NCBI RefSeq assembly: GCF_023283885.1
Contig: NZ_JAKILA010000020.1
Span: 34,358 to 98,357 of the forward strand
Origin: Shewanella basaltis
GTDB lineage: Bacteria > Pseudomonadota > Gammaproteobacteria > Enterobacterales > Shewanellaceae
Direction: 5' to 3'
DNA: 64,000 bases
Positions 9,279-21,849 of the stretch are shown one piece after another. A program made the translations under genes and the position numbers. The stretch's first letter is position 1. Every line of letters begins with the position of its first letter. The notes below the pieces were generated by a model that had not been told where the DNA came from, searched no databases, and was given only the letters and a program-made list of their open reading frames with translations.

Positions 9279-10007
9279 ATGAACATTATTTCAAGTGCGA
9301 GTCGCCAAGTTATTTTGGATACCGAAACAACAGGTATGAATCAAGCTGGTGGTCCGGTTTATGTTGGTCATCGAATTATTGAAATTGGTTGTGTTGAAGT
9401 CATTAACCGTCGTTTAACTGGCCGTACCTACCACCAGTATATTAATCCTGGTCAGGCGATTGATGAAGAAGCGATTCAAGTACATGGTATTACCAATGAA
9501 CGAGTAGCAAATGAACCTAGGTTTCATCAAATAGCTCAAGAGTTTATCGATTTTATTGATGGTGCTGAAATTGTTGCACACAACGCCAACTTCGACGTGA
9601 GTTTTATGGACCACGAGTTTGCAAAACTCAATCCTGTTGGGCCAAAAACCAAAGACATTTGCACAATCTTAGACAGTTTAGCCATTGCAAAACGGCTGCA
9701 TCCGGGGCAAAAAAATAACCTAGATGCCTTATGTAAACGCTATGGTATTGATAATAGCCGCAGAACGTATCATGGCGCGTTACTCGATGCCGAAATCCTT
9801 GCCGATGTGTATTTAATTATGACCGGCGGACAAATTAAATTTAATTTGTCTAACGAGAAGGCAGGACAGGAAGCGGGTGGTATAAAAAAAATTGATACAT
9901 CGGCGTTTAACCTTAAAGTAGTCGGTGCTACGGCCGATGAATTAGTATTACACGAACAACGACTTGACCTCATTGCCAAGTCTGGAAAATGTCTCTGGAG
10001 AGGGTAA
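9279..10007 (+). CDS. dnaQ: DNA polymerase III epsilon subunit, 3'-5' proofreading exonuclease
   Basis: This 242-residue DEDDh exonuclease binds the polymerase alpha and theta subunits. Motif I is ILDTETTGMN, motif II is VAHNANFDVSFMDHEF, and motif III is YHGALLDAEILADVYL with the catalytic His and Asp. The short C-terminal segment LIAKSGKCLWRG resembles the alpha-binding tail. The stop lies 10 bases before the next gene, so the two probably share a transcript. Confidence 0.95.
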   Translation: MNIISSASRQVILDTETTGMNQAGGPVYVGHRIIEIGCVEVINRRLTGRTYHQYINPGQAIDEEAIQVHGITNERVANEPRFHQIAQEFIDFIDGAEIVAHNANFDVSFMDHEFAKLNPVGPKTKDICTILDSLAIAKRLHPGQKNNLDALCKRYGIDNSRRTYHGALLDAEILADVYLIMTGGQIKFNLSNEKAGQEAGGIKKIDTSAFNLKVVGATADELVLHEQRLDLIAKSGKCLWRG

Positions 10008-10017
10008 ATCCACCTTT

Positions 10018-11355
10018 ATGACTGCTAGCCTTTCACGCCGTGCGACCTTTGCTTGTTTATTATTACTATGCCCACTGTTGGCGTGGCAATCTGTGGTGTT
10101 AGGGGCACCGGTTAAAGCATCGCAAGCCGCTGAACTTAAAAACCGATTTCGTATAGATCATATGGTAGACAGTTTAACCCTAGTGATTCAGCGTGATTAT
10201 GGTTCCGCTCCGGTGGTTGTTGTTTTACCTGATGGCAGTAAATGGTATTCAACTCGTCACCCACAGCATGTCAAATGGGTTGACGGCGTTGCAGCCGATA
10301 TGATCCAAATTGAAAAACCGATGCCAGGGCCTTGGCAGTTGCTTGGGCAAGTGACTGACGGTTCTACCATACAAAAAATCTCTAAACTGGATATCGAAGT
10401 AGAGCCTTTGCCTCAACCGCTCTTTCAGGGGGAACGTCTTAAAGTCACCGCCCGATTATTAGGCGATGAATTAACCATGAGGATGCCCGGTTTAGAATAT
10501 ATGGTTGAGTGGACATCACGTTTTACCAGCCAACATAGAGCAGGCGATGATAATTTTGCCACAGGCACAATCATTGTTGGTGCATATAAAGATAATGGTG
10601 AAGAGTTAGATGAAGCACCTGATGATGGCGTATTTACTGGCGCTCATAACTTAGAGCAGCCAACGGGTCATTACATGTTAACGGTGACCGCGCGCAACAA
10701 TGTATTTGAACGTGAATTTGTTATGCCGTTTGTGTTATCTAAACAGCCAGTTAAAGCCGAAATGGTACCCAACAATGATCCTTTAAAAGGCATTTGGCAA
10801 ATACAGTTATCGGTTGATGAAAGCCAAGTGTTACTCGCAGAAACACACTTTGAATTTGAGCTTGTCGGCCCAGCTGGCCTACAAGTGCCCATAACACTAC
10901 AAAAGATGAGCAGTGCAGAACAAATATTGTATCTGCCTAAAGTGACTGAATATGGGAGTTATCGGGTGAAAGGTACAGCGGTAACAACCGCCGTCGGTGG
11001 CCGCGAAGTTATTTTTAATTTACCTGAAATGTTTTTCAATTTGATCGAACCTCCAGCGCCTGGCCCTTCTGCTGAAGAGCTTGCTGAGCAGGCCGCTGCA
11101 CAAGCCGCGATAGAAGAGCAAATTGCCAAAGACAACGCGATATTTTGGATTGTGACGGTCAATGGTGTGTTGTTCCTATTGGGCATTATTGCTGTTGTGG
11201 TGTGGCGCAAAAAACAGACGCTTGCTAAAGCAATGGCCGCTGCAGAAGAAAGGTTAAAACAAAATCCTCCCACAGAGGATAAGCCAACCAAAAATGAGAT
11301 CGAGACTTTAGATTTAGATGACATTGATTTAACAATGCCTGACGATAAAAATTGA
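10018..11355 (+). CDS. TIGR03503-like single-pass membrane protein
   Basis: This 445-residue protein starts with a signal peptide (FACLLLLCPLLAWQSVVLGA). A beta-rich extracytoplasmic region follows, resembling Ig-like or von Willebrand-associated folds (EAPDDGVFTG). One C-terminal helix (residues about 379-401, FWIVTVNGVLFLLGIIAVVV) precedes a short acidic cytoplasmic tail ending LDLDDIDLTMPDD. I recall it as a conserved family of Shewanella and Vibrio with no known function. I chose the ATG at 10018 because the upstream in-frame TTG lies inside dnaQ and precedes no signal peptide. Confidence 0.75.
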   Translation: MTASLSRRATFACLLLLCPLLAWQSVVLGAPVKASQAAELKNRFRIDHMVDSLTLVIQRDYGSAPVVVVLPDGSKWYSTRHPQHVKWVDGVAADMIQIEKPMPGPWQLLGQVTDGSTIQKISKLDIEVEPLPQPLFQGERLKVTARLLGDELTMRMPGLEYMVEWTSRFTSQHRAGDDNFATGTIIVGAYKDNGEELDEAPDDGVFTGAHNLEQPTGHYMLTVTARNNVFEREFVMPFVLSKQPVKAEMVPNNDPLKGIWQIQLSVDESQVLLAETHFEFELVGPAGLQVPITLQKMSSAEQILYLPKVTEYGSYRVKGTAVTTAVGGREVIFNLPEMFFNLIEPPAPGPSAEELAEQAAAQAAIEEQIAKDNAIFWIVTVNGVLFLLGIIAVVVWRKKQTLAKAMAAAEERLKQNPPTEDKPTKNEIETLDLDDIDLTMPDDKN

Positions 11356-11493
11356 TCGACTAAATCAGGGGTAAGTTGCTTAATTTTTGTATTTAAAAAC
11401 AATATTTGTGTATTTTTTAGCTAAACGCATCAAAACATTTAAAAAACAGTTGACGATTAATTATCACAACTTTATTATTCATCGCACTTGAGT

Positions 11494-11570
11494 GGAGCGG
11501 TAGTTCAGTTGGTTAGAATACCGGCCTGTCACGCCGGGGGTCGCGGGTTCGAGTCCCGTCCGCTCCGCCA
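11494..11570 (+). tRNA. tRNA-Asp (GTC), copy 1
   Basis: This 77-nt cloverleaf includes an encoded CCA. Acceptor GGAGCGG pairs with CCGCTCC. The anticodon loop is CTGTCAC with GTC at 11528-11530, and the T-arm is GGGTTCGAGTCCC. It is identical to the second copy 70 bases downstream. Confidence 0.97.
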
Positions 11571-11581
11571 ATCAAGTGACT

Positions 11582-11630
11582 GTTTATACTTAATAAAGTT
11601 GATATTAAGTTAATTTTATTAAGTGTAAAC
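11582..11630. repeat. Hairpin in the tRNA-Asp spacer
   Basis: The arms at 11582-11597 and 11615-11630 are 16 nt long, and 15 of the 16 positions pair. The AT-rich hairpin lies between the two mature tRNAs and may be a processing signal or an endonuclease entry site. Confidence 0.5.
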
Positions 11631-11640
11631 AAACCGTTTT

Positions 11641-11717
11641 GGAGCGGTAGTTCAGTTGGTTAGAATACCGGCCTGTCACGCCGGGGGTCGCGGGTTCGAG
11701 TCCCGTCCGCTCCGCCA
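11641..11717 (+). tRNA. tRNA-Asp (GTC), copy 2
   Basis: This is an exact 77-nt duplicate of the preceding tRNA-Asp, with CCA encoded. It is followed within 10 bases by an intrinsic terminator, so the pair is probably transcribed together. Confidence 0.97.
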
Positions 11718-11724
11718 AATAATG

Positions 11725-11756
11725 AAGCCCTTACAGCAATGTAAGGGCTTTTTTAT
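11725..11756 (+). terminator. Terminator of the tRNA-Asp pair
   Basis: The stem AAGCCCTTAC/GTAAGGGCTT with a 5-base loop is followed by a run of six Ts. Confidence 0.9.
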
Positions 11757-11800
11757 TGTTTGAGGTTAATCGCTCAGTCTAAATTGCTCGTTTCCGACTC

Positions 11801-12007
11801 TAGATAACCTCAACTCTGGATAAGAGATGTATTGATAACGATATAAATCAATAGATTGACTAAAATCCACTGTCAAGCTTGTGATTTGTTTTGCTAACAA
11901 GGCGAATTAACGCGTCAATAGCTAGCCTATTGCAAGTTAATTCAACGCAGTGAGGAAGGCAAAGGACTGCTTGAAAGGCGTTTGTTATCCAGAGCTGAGG
12001 TTAGATA
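11801..12007 (+). mobile_element. Family A miniature element, copy A2 (variant ends)
   Basis: The 195-bp element spans 11807-12001 and is flanked by the 6-bp direct repeat TAGATA (11801-11806 and 12002-12007). Its ends, ACCTCAACTCTGGATAA and the near-complement on the right, differ from A1 and A3 but match A4 at the window end. The 57-nt tip module is at 11896-11952. It sits between the tRNA terminator and the 3' end of the copper receptor gene. Confidence 0.85.
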
Positions 12008-12019
12008 TTAAAACAGGCC

Positions 12020-14170
12020 CTAAAATGCGTAGTTAACACTCAGTTCTACAGTGCGGCCAGTTGCTGCCATTTGTTGAAACCCTTGGCTATTATCTGCTTT
12101 ATAGTTGGCAATACTGACACCGCCCAATGGCAGTTGATAATAGTGGTCAAGTAAGTTTTTGACAGAAACAGCTAGGGTGGTGTTTTGCCATTCGATAGTG
12201 CTTGTGACGTTTATCAGAGAATAACTGTCAGTGGTATTTTCTAAGCGATTGTTGTCAACACGATCTTTTGCTGTAACCCATTGCCAACTTACGTTGTTTT
12301 GCCAATCACCGAGTTGATGTTGCAAGGCCAGCTCAGTTTGTAATGGCTTAATTTGGTATAAAGGCTCATTGGTATCATCACGTTCACCCCGGGTCATACT
12401 GATACTGGCTGAAGTTGACCATTGCCCATAAGTATTTTCCGTTAACTGGTAGGCCGCGTCCATTCTGGCGCCAAATAGCCTGGCGTTAACATTGGTAAAT
12501 TGTAAAATATTTCGTTTGCTCAAATCATTACCTGTTGAGGTAAAGCTGCTCAAGACATTTGCATCAATATAGTCTGTGATCTTGCTATACCATGCGGTGG
12601 CAGAGGCTGAAAGATCATCTTGAGTCAATTGGTATGCGGCACTGAATGTATGTGCCGTTTCCTCTTGTAAATCAAGATTGCCGACATAGCCGTTGCCATC
12701 ACCATACCAACCAATCATGGTGGTAGCCATAGTGCTTTGGCCCCAGCTATAGCGTTCATACAAATTGGGTGATCGGCTTTTACGTGCTAAGCCCAATTCT
12801 ATTATTTCAGTATCACTTAACTGATATTTTGCTAATAGGGTTGCATCAATAATGTGATGATGACGCTGACGGTCACTCTGGTTGAATGTGTCTGCAGCCA
12901 GTGCATTAACGTTTGTCATGCCCATCAAACTCATGGTGTTGTAAGGCTGTACTTCATCGGCGCGAGTGGTGACGTATTCGTAACGTACACCCGCTGAAAT
13001 CCACCATTGTGTATTGAGTGTTTCCTGCCATTGTGCAAACACCGCAGCTCGTTTGCGTTTACCGTTGTTAATATTAATATAATCGTTTGGGCCCATCATG
13101 CTTGAGCCTTCTATGGCAGGCCAGCTATCGTCAAGTTGGTATAAATAATATCCCTGCCCAAGAAGTAATGTGCTTTGATTGGTTATCGGTAATAGCCAAT
13201 GTAACTGATAGCTTAAGTCGTTACCCGTGGTTTCCATCGGCATCATGCCGGTTTTTTCAGGGGTGAAGAATCCCATTTCATGTTCGACACGTTGCCAGTT
13301 TGCTTGTGCTGTGAATAAGCCTTCATTGTCGAGTGACAACTGATAACGCACCAATGCGCCATAACTGTCATTATTGGTCATATCCATATACTGATTGGCA
13401 AAACCTTGAAATGGAATATGCTGGTGAGTCAATTTAACCGCAATTTGTTGTGAGTCGTCTTTCCAGGCCGAGAGTAAAGCATGGTTTTGAGCTTGATATA
13501 GCGTGTCTAACACCTTGTTACCATGACCATCTGTGTAACTGTTTGCATCTTCATAAGCCCCCTGATAGCTGAAACTCAATGCTTCGCTTGCCATAGTGGA
13601 ATTGACACTGGCTAAGCGGGTATCGCTGTTACTTCTGTATCCTGCCGAGACAATACCACTGTCCCATATCAGTTGTTTACTGTCGTTAAACACAGGTTCT
13701 AAGCTATTGATATGAATGACACCGGCAATATTATCGCCACCAGCACTCACAGGCGAGACTCCAGCAATCACTTGAGCAGTAGCAATTTGGTTTGCAGCAA
13801 CATAAGACAGTGGTGGGTTCATGTGATTAGCGCATGACGAGGTAATGTCGCTTCCATCAATTAAGACTTTAATACGATCGCCCATCATCCCGTTGAGTAC
13901 AGGTAATGCAGATACACCACCTGCTTGCGAAAAGTCCACACCTTGTTTGGACAGTAATCGTTCAGCAGAACCTAATAGATCTTGATGAGCATGGTGTTGG
14001 CCATGGATTTCCATCCGTTCAATATCAGCTTGATTGTTTGATTCCGATTGCTGCGCTGAAACCTGTGGCGATAAAGCCAAGATTATGGCTAAAGAAATTG
14101 ATGAGTAAACAAAATTTAAATTACATTGAGAATGAGCCACTTGTGTTGTATTTAGATTCAAAATCATCAC
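12020..14170 (-). CDS. OprC-type TonB-dependent copper receptor
   Basis: This is a 716-residue outer-membrane beta-barrel receptor driven by TonB. The signal peptide (SLAIILALSPQVSA) ends near residue 39, and a His-rich start to the mature protein (HGQHHAHQ) follows. The plug contains DRIKVLIDGSDIT and GGDNIAGVIHI. Residues 113-117 read CANHM and 297-299 read HEM. These match the CxxxM and HxM copper ligands known from Pseudomonas OprC, which is the main reason for calling copper. The barrel ends in aromatic Phe. No iron-siderophore gene is nearby. Confidence 0.85.
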   Translation of the reverse strand: MMILNLNTTQVAHSQCNLNFVYSSISLAIILALSPQVSAQQSESNNQADIERMEIHGQHHAHQDLLGSAERLLSKQGVDFSQAGGVSALPVLNGMMGDRIKVLIDGSDITSSCANHMNPPLSYVAANQIATAQVIAGVSPVSAGGDNIAGVIHINSLEPVFNDSKQLIWDSGIVSAGYRSNSDTRLASVNSTMASEALSFSYQGAYEDANSYTDGHGNKVLDTLYQAQNHALLSAWKDDSQQIAVKLTHQHIPFQGFANQYMDMTNNDSYGALVRYQLSLDNEGLFTAQANWQRVEHEMGFFTPEKTGMMPMETTGNDLSYQLHWLLPITNQSTLLLGQGYYLYQLDDSWPAIEGSSMMGPNDYININNGKRKRAAVFAQWQETLNTQWWISAGVRYEYVTTRADEVQPYNTMSLMGMTNVNALAADTFNQSDRQRHHHIIDATLLAKYQLSDTEIIELGLARKSRSPNLYERYSWGQSTMATTMIGWYGDGNGYVGNLDLQEETAHTFSAAYQLTQDDLSASATAWYSKITDYIDANVLSSFTSTGNDLSKRNILQFTNVNARLFGARMDAAYQLTENTYGQWSTSASISMTRGERDDTNEPLYQIKPLQTELALQHQLGDWQNNVSWQWVTAKDRVDNNRLENTTDSYSLINVTSTIEWQNTTLAVSVKNLLDHYYQLPLGGVSIANYKADNSQGFQQMAATGRTVELSVNYAF

Positions 14171-14389
14171 CGCGATTATATTGTTTGTTTAATTTGATGA
14201 ATAATTTTCATCAAATATTCATTTTGTTTGATGATTATAACTCGCTAATAATTCAATGGAATGCGACATATTGCCGCACCCTGAGGCATGTTGAATTACC
14301 TATTTTAGTGATTTTAATTGATAACCATTTCAGGCTAACTTAGCCACAGGTGTAATGGATAAATTGACAGGATTGCTACAATTAAAGGC

Positions 14390-14419
14390 TTGTTTTTCTC
14401 TTGAAAGCTTGCTTATACT
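14390..14419 (+). promoter_or_regulatory. Candidate sigma70 promoter of the thi operon
   Basis: TTGTTT at 14390-14395 and TATACT at 14414-14419 are separated by 18 bases. The expected start is near 14426, just before the riboswitch. Read by eye; not confirmed. Confidence 0.45.
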
Positions 14420-14429
14420 GCTGCACATC

Positions 14430-14515
14430 TTGTCGGAGTGCCATTTATGGCTGAGACCGTTTATTCGGGATCCGTTGAACCTGATCAGGCTAGAACCTGC
14501 GAAGGAAACAAGCGT
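14430..14515 (+). ncRNA. TPP riboswitch (thi box)
   Basis: The conserved TPP aptamer is readable: CGGAGTGCC, GGCTGAGACCG, GGGATCCGTTGAACCTGAT, then CAGGCTAGAACCTGCGAAGG. It lies about 200 bases upstream of thiC in the same direction. The region between holds complementary blocks (CATAAACC with GGTTTATG near 14615-14663) that may form the expression platform. Binding of thiamin pyrophosphate would lower expression of the operon. Confidence 0.95.
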
Positions 14516-14700
14516 AATATCATGTTATTAGGATGTCATTTTAACCTTGTTATTGACCGTATTGTTGTATCCCTTGATATAACAGCGTTGTTTGATAATG
14601 GTTAACCTACAGTCGCATAAACCATGATTAACATAAGCCCCAGGTGATAATGGGTTTATGGCTTCTCAACACCTCTCCAGACAAGCAACTCTACTCTTAA

Positions 14701-18319
<3,619 letters not shown>

Positions 18320-18332
<13 letters not shown>

Positions 18333-19123
18333 CCGACAGAGAATATTTACTTTATTCACGTACTATGTTGCTTAACGATATTGGTGAAGCAGGGCAACTG
18401 GCCATTTTAAACAGCAGTGTGGTCATTATTGGCATGGGGGGCTTGGGGCAATTAGTGGCGCAATATCTTGCTGCGTCAGGTGTCAAACATCTTATTTTGG
18501 TTGACCATGATAATGTCGAGCTTTCTAACTTGCCCCGTCAATTACTTTATGTGAGCACTGATATTGGTAAAAATAAAGCGTCTGTGGCAAAGCGTACCTT
18601 GAGCCGAGTGCATTCTGACATCCATATTTGTGCGATCACGGAGCCATTTACCGAACATAGCCATCCGCAATTGGCGCAACTTATCACTCATAACACTGTG
18701 GTATTTGATTGCACAGACAATATCCCATCCCGTCATAGCATTAATGCATTTTGCGTTAACAAACGATTAACCTTGGTCAGCGCCGCTATTAGTGCATATC
18801 AAGGCCAATTATTCTGTCTCGATTTTGCTAATCAAGTCGACGGGGTAAACCATCAAGGTTGTTATCAGTGCTTGTACCCTTTAGATACCGATCTTGCTCA
18901 AACGTGCTCACAGCAAGGCGTGTTTGGGCCTGCCGTTGGGGTGATGGCGAGTATGCAAGCATTGTTTGGTTTACAACATATTTGCCGCACATTTGACAAT
19001 TACGGCATATTGCTGCGATTTGATGCGTTATCACTGCACTGGTATCGAGCAAAAATGAGCCGTGATCCATTATGTAATGTATGTCAGCAACCTCATTTAA
19101 AGGCACAAAACGATGAGATCTAG
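18320..19123 (+). CDS. thiF: ThiS adenylyltransferase
   Basis: This 267-residue E1-like enzyme adenylates the C-terminal glycine of ThiS. The nucleotide loop is IIGMGGLGQLVAQYLAASG, and FDCTDNIPSRHSIN follows. A Cys in AQTCSQQGVFGPAVG is at the position of the persulfide-linked Cys. CYQC and CNVC form the structural zinc site. I start it at the ATG at 18320 (MQRLTDREYLLYSR), which has GGAG upstream and matches E. coli ThiF. The start at 18293 would add nine unrelated residues. Confidence 0.94.
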
Positions 19124-19340
19124 TCACAATTCAACCACTATCAACGTCACAATAAACGGCAAAGCAGAATCCATTTTGAACAATATTACTGTTTCTGAGT
19201 TATTAATATTAAAAGAAATACCTCAGCAACATGTTGCTATTGTGGTTAACGATACTGTGGTGCCTCGTAGTCGTTGGAATAATATTGTTTGCCAACACAA
19301 CGACAACATCAATGTGTTTTCTGCTGTGGCAGGAGGGTAG
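19113..19340 (+). CDS. thiS: Sulfur carrier protein ThiS
   Basis: This 75-residue ubiquitin-fold carrier ends in VFSAVAGG, the Gly-Gly tail needed for thiocarboxylation. It also contains [12 protein letters not shown], the usual ThiS segment. Its start lies inside the 3' end of thiF (11-base overlap). It is slightly longer than the 66 residues of E. coli ThiS, from an N-terminal extension. It is the sulfur donor for thiazole synthesis by ThiG. Confidence 0.93.
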   Translation: MRSSHNSTTINVTINGKAESILNNITVSELLILKEIPQQHVAIVVNDTVVPRSRWNNIVCQHNDNINVFSAVAGG

Positions 19341-19342
19341 CC

Positions 19343-20113
19343 ATGTTAACTATTTCAGGACATCAATTTACCTCGCGACTCTTTACTGGAACAGGTAAGT
19401 TTAGTCATCAAGACATTATGCTTTCAGCCATTGCTAGTTCAAAATCAGAACTGGTTACCTTGGCGATGAAGCGCATTGATTTACAAGCGGATCACGATAA
19501 TTTGTTAGGGCCACTCAATAGTTTAGGCGTCAAGTTATTACCTAATACCGCAGGAGCGCGAAACGCGAATGAAGCCATATTTGCAGCACATTTAGCCTAT
19601 GAAATGTTAGGCACTAAATGGATTAAATTAGAAATCCATCCCGATCCTAAATATCTTATGCCCGATCCCATAGAAACTTTGCTTGCCGCTAAGCAGCTGT
19701 GCCAAGAGGGCTTCATTGTGATGCCTTATGTCCATGCTGATCCTGTTTTATGTCGACGCCTTGAAGATGTTGGATGTGCTGCAGTGATGCCACTAGGAAG
19801 CCCAATTGGCAGTAATCAAGGCTTAGCAACAGAATCGTTTTTAAAAATAATCATCGAACAAGCACAGGTTCCAGTGGTCATTGACGCCGGGATTGGTACG
19901 CCATCACAAGCATGCAAAGCGATGGAGATGGGCGCCGATGCCGTACTGGTGAACACCGCCATTGCCACTAGTGCCCATCCAGAAAAAATGGCTCAATGCT
20001 TTGCACAGGCCGTGCACACGGGTCGACAAGCGTTTGAGGCTGGGTTGGGTAAAGTGAATCTGCATGCTCAGGCCAGTAGCCCACTGACAGGATTTTTGGA
20101 GCAGAGGCGATGA
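19343..20113 (+). CDS. thiG: Thiazole synthase
   Basis: This 256-residue TIM barrel builds thiazole phosphate from deoxyxylulose phosphate, ThiS-thiocarboxylate and dehydroglycine. Motifs seen are [52 protein letters not shown] and [21 protein letters not shown] at 19331-19336 sets the ATG at 19343; an upstream in-frame start at 19289 lies inside thiS and is unlikely. It overlaps thiH by 4 bases (ATGA). Confidence 0.96.
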   Translation: MLTISGHQFTSRLFTGTGKFSHQDIMLSAIASSKSELVTLAMKRIDLQADHDNLLGPLNSLGVKLLPNTAGARNANEAIFAAHLAYEMLGTKWIKLEIHPDPKYLMPDPIETLLAAKQLCQEGFIVMPYVHADPVLCRRLEDVGCAAVMPLGSPIGSNQGLATESFLKIIIEQAQVPVVIDAGIGTPSQACKAMEMGADAVLVNTAIATSAHPEKMAQCFAQAVHTGRQAFEAGLGKVNLHAQASSPLTGFLEQRR

Positions 20114-21231
20114 AAACATTTGCTGATGAGTTTGCAACGCTTAATATCGATGCCATGTCATTACGTATGTATGCAACAACAACTGAAGATGTTGAGCGTG
20201 CCTTACTCAATCCGACAGGGGATTTAACTAGCCTAATGGCATTATTGTCCCCAGCTGCAATGGCGTATTTAGAGCCAATGGCACAACAAGCTGCGGCGTT
20301 AACTCGGCAGCGATTTGGGGCAAATTTAGGCTTATTTATTCCTTTATATGTATCAAATTTATGTGCAAATGAATGTGATTATTGTGGCTTTAGCATGAGT
20401 AACAAGGTAAAGCGCAAAACCCTCAGTCTCGATGAATTAAACCAAGAAGTCGCAATCATAAAGCAGCGTGGATTTGATTCTGTGTTATTAGTGTCAGGTG
20501 AGCATGAAACCAAAGTCGGCCCCAGTTATTTTGAAGCCATCATGCCATACATTAAGGCGCAATTTAGTCATGTCGCCATCGAAATACAACCGCTTGAAAC
20601 CCTTGATTATCAACGCCTGGCCAGGCTCGGCGTCGATGCCGTTATGGTTTACCAAGAAACCTATCGATCACATACCTATGCTAAACATCATACTCGAGGC
20701 AAAAAACAAGATTTTAATTATCGTTTAACCTCCGCAGATCGTATTGCCAATGCTGGCATTGATAAGATTGGATTAGGCGTACTGCTTGGGTTAGATGACT
20801 GGCGTATGGATGCACTGTTAATGGCACATCACCTAGATTACCTAGAAAAAACCTATTGGCGAACCCGATATAGTATTTCTTTGCCAAGATTGCGGCCCTG
20901 TACTGGCGGAATCACGCCTAAAGTTGAGCTAAGTGATGCCGGATTGGTGCAACTTATTTGTGCTTTTCGGTTGTTTAATCCTCAAGTTGAAATGAGCTTG
21001 TCGACACGTGAATTACCTAGCTTACGCGATAATTTATTACCACTTGGTATAACACACTTAAGCGCAGGAAGCTCTACTCAACCGGGGGGATACCACAATC
21101 CTAAAACGGAATTGGATCAATTTGATATCAATGATGAACGTACAGTAGAGCAAGTGGTTTCAGCACTTAAACTTCGCGGGTTTAATCCGTTATGGAAAGA
21201 TTGGGAGATGGCTTGGATTAACGTGCCATAA
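20110..21231 (+). CDS. thiH: 2-iminoacetate synthase (tyrosine lyase)
   Basis: This 373-residue radical SAM enzyme splits tyrosine to dehydroglycine and p-cresol. The cluster motif is [10 protein letters not shown] (CxxxCxxC). SGEHETKVG and [20 protein letters not shown] follow, as in E. coli ThiH. Use of ThiH rather than the oxygen-dependent ThiO fits a facultative anaerobe. It is the last gene of the operon. Confidence 0.96.
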   Translation: MKTFADEFATLNIDAMSLRMYATTTEDVERALLNPTGDLTSLMALLSPAAMAYLEPMAQQAAALTRQRFGANLGLFIPLYVSNLCANECDYCGFSMSNKVKRKTLSLDELNQEVAIIKQRGFDSVLLVSGEHETKVGPSYFEAIMPYIKAQFSHVAIEIQPLETLDYQRLARLGVDAVMVYQETYRSHTYAKHHTRGKKQDFNYRLTSADRIANAGIDKIGLGVLLGLDDWRMDALLMAHHLDYLEKTYWRTRYSISLPRLRPCTGGITPKVELSDAGLVQLICAFRLFNPQVEMSLSTRELPSLRDNLLPLGITHLSAGSSTQPGGYHNPKTELDQFDINDERTVEQVVSALKLRGFNPLWKDWEMAWINVP

Positions 21232-21278
21232 CGTTAATTTATCAACAGTATTTATTGAACAGATAACAGTAACATTGA

Positions 21279-21343
21279 CTAGCGCTGTTTATGGTTTGCT
21301 CCAATTTTGGAGTAGACCATATACAGGTCATCATTAGCGCTAG
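21279..21343. repeat. Nested hairpin downstream of thiH
   Basis: CTAGCGCT at 21279-21286 and AGCGCTAG at 21336-21343 are perfect inverted repeats. They enclose a second hairpin at 21290-21321 (TATGGT, CTCCAA / TTGGAG, ACCATA). There is no T-run. It may be an mRNA-stabilising 3' structure or a remnant of a mobile element. The rest of the gap up to 21562 holds nothing I recognise. Confidence 0.55.
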
Positions 21344-21562
21344 CAAAGGGGCGGTAACAACTATAAAGAGATCTTGTTCACAATCGATTTTACTCAAAAC
21401 CGACCCTCAATGTGTCAGGCATTGTATTAACAAGCTGGGTATTAGCCGGTGCGTCAGTTGCCGATAAGTTATTGTTGCTTAAAAACTGTACATTTTAACG
21501 GCTTTAGGCAATAATAAATTGCCTATATTTTTAAACTTATGATCTAATTCAGGAGCAAGATT

Positions 21563-21847
21563 ATGCAAGTTCAATCAGCGTATGCATCAGGAATGCAGGG
21601 ATTGCAAAATGCACAACAAGGCTTAGCACAAGCTACAACATCTGTTGCCGCAACGGATCAACAAAAGCCCGCAGTACCAACACAGACTCAAGATACTGTG
21701 ACCTTAAGTGCGCAAGCTGTGGCACAAAGCGATCAAGCTTCGGCGCTGATTTCTGCGACAGAATCGCTTAATCAAGCGCAAGCATCTACCAAAGTCATTG
21801 AGACTGCTTCTGAGACTCTTGGTAGCCTGATTGATATTGAAGTGTAA
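21563..21847 (+). CDS. Small protein with flagellar rod/hook-like C-terminus
   Basis: This 94-residue protein of unknown function has no signal peptide. It is rich in Q, A, S and T. The last 25 residues (KVIETASETLGSLIDIEV) resemble the C-terminal helix of flagellar rod and hook proteins. That resemblance is by eye and may reflect only a shared helical pattern. AGGAGC lies eight bases before the ATG. Its stop is two bases before the next start, so the two are co-translated. Confidence 0.65.
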   Translation: MQVQSAYASGMQGLQNAQQGLAQATTSVAATDQQKPAVPTQTQDTVTLSAQAVAQSDQASALISATESLNQAQASTKVIETASETLGSLIDIEV

Positions 21848-21849
21848 AC

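Noticed and set aside
14343..14386. TTGACA at 14364 as -35 of the thi promoter
   Set aside because: No acceptable -10 lies 16-18 bases downstream; the TTGTTT/TATACT pair fits better.
14171..14389. Possible iron (Fur) operator upstream of the copper receptor
   Set aside because: GATAACCATTTC-like bases match too few positions of the consensus, and the receptor's ligands point to copper.
19289..19342. Upstream extension of thiG
   Set aside because: It overlaps thiS and ignores the AGGAGG just before 19343.
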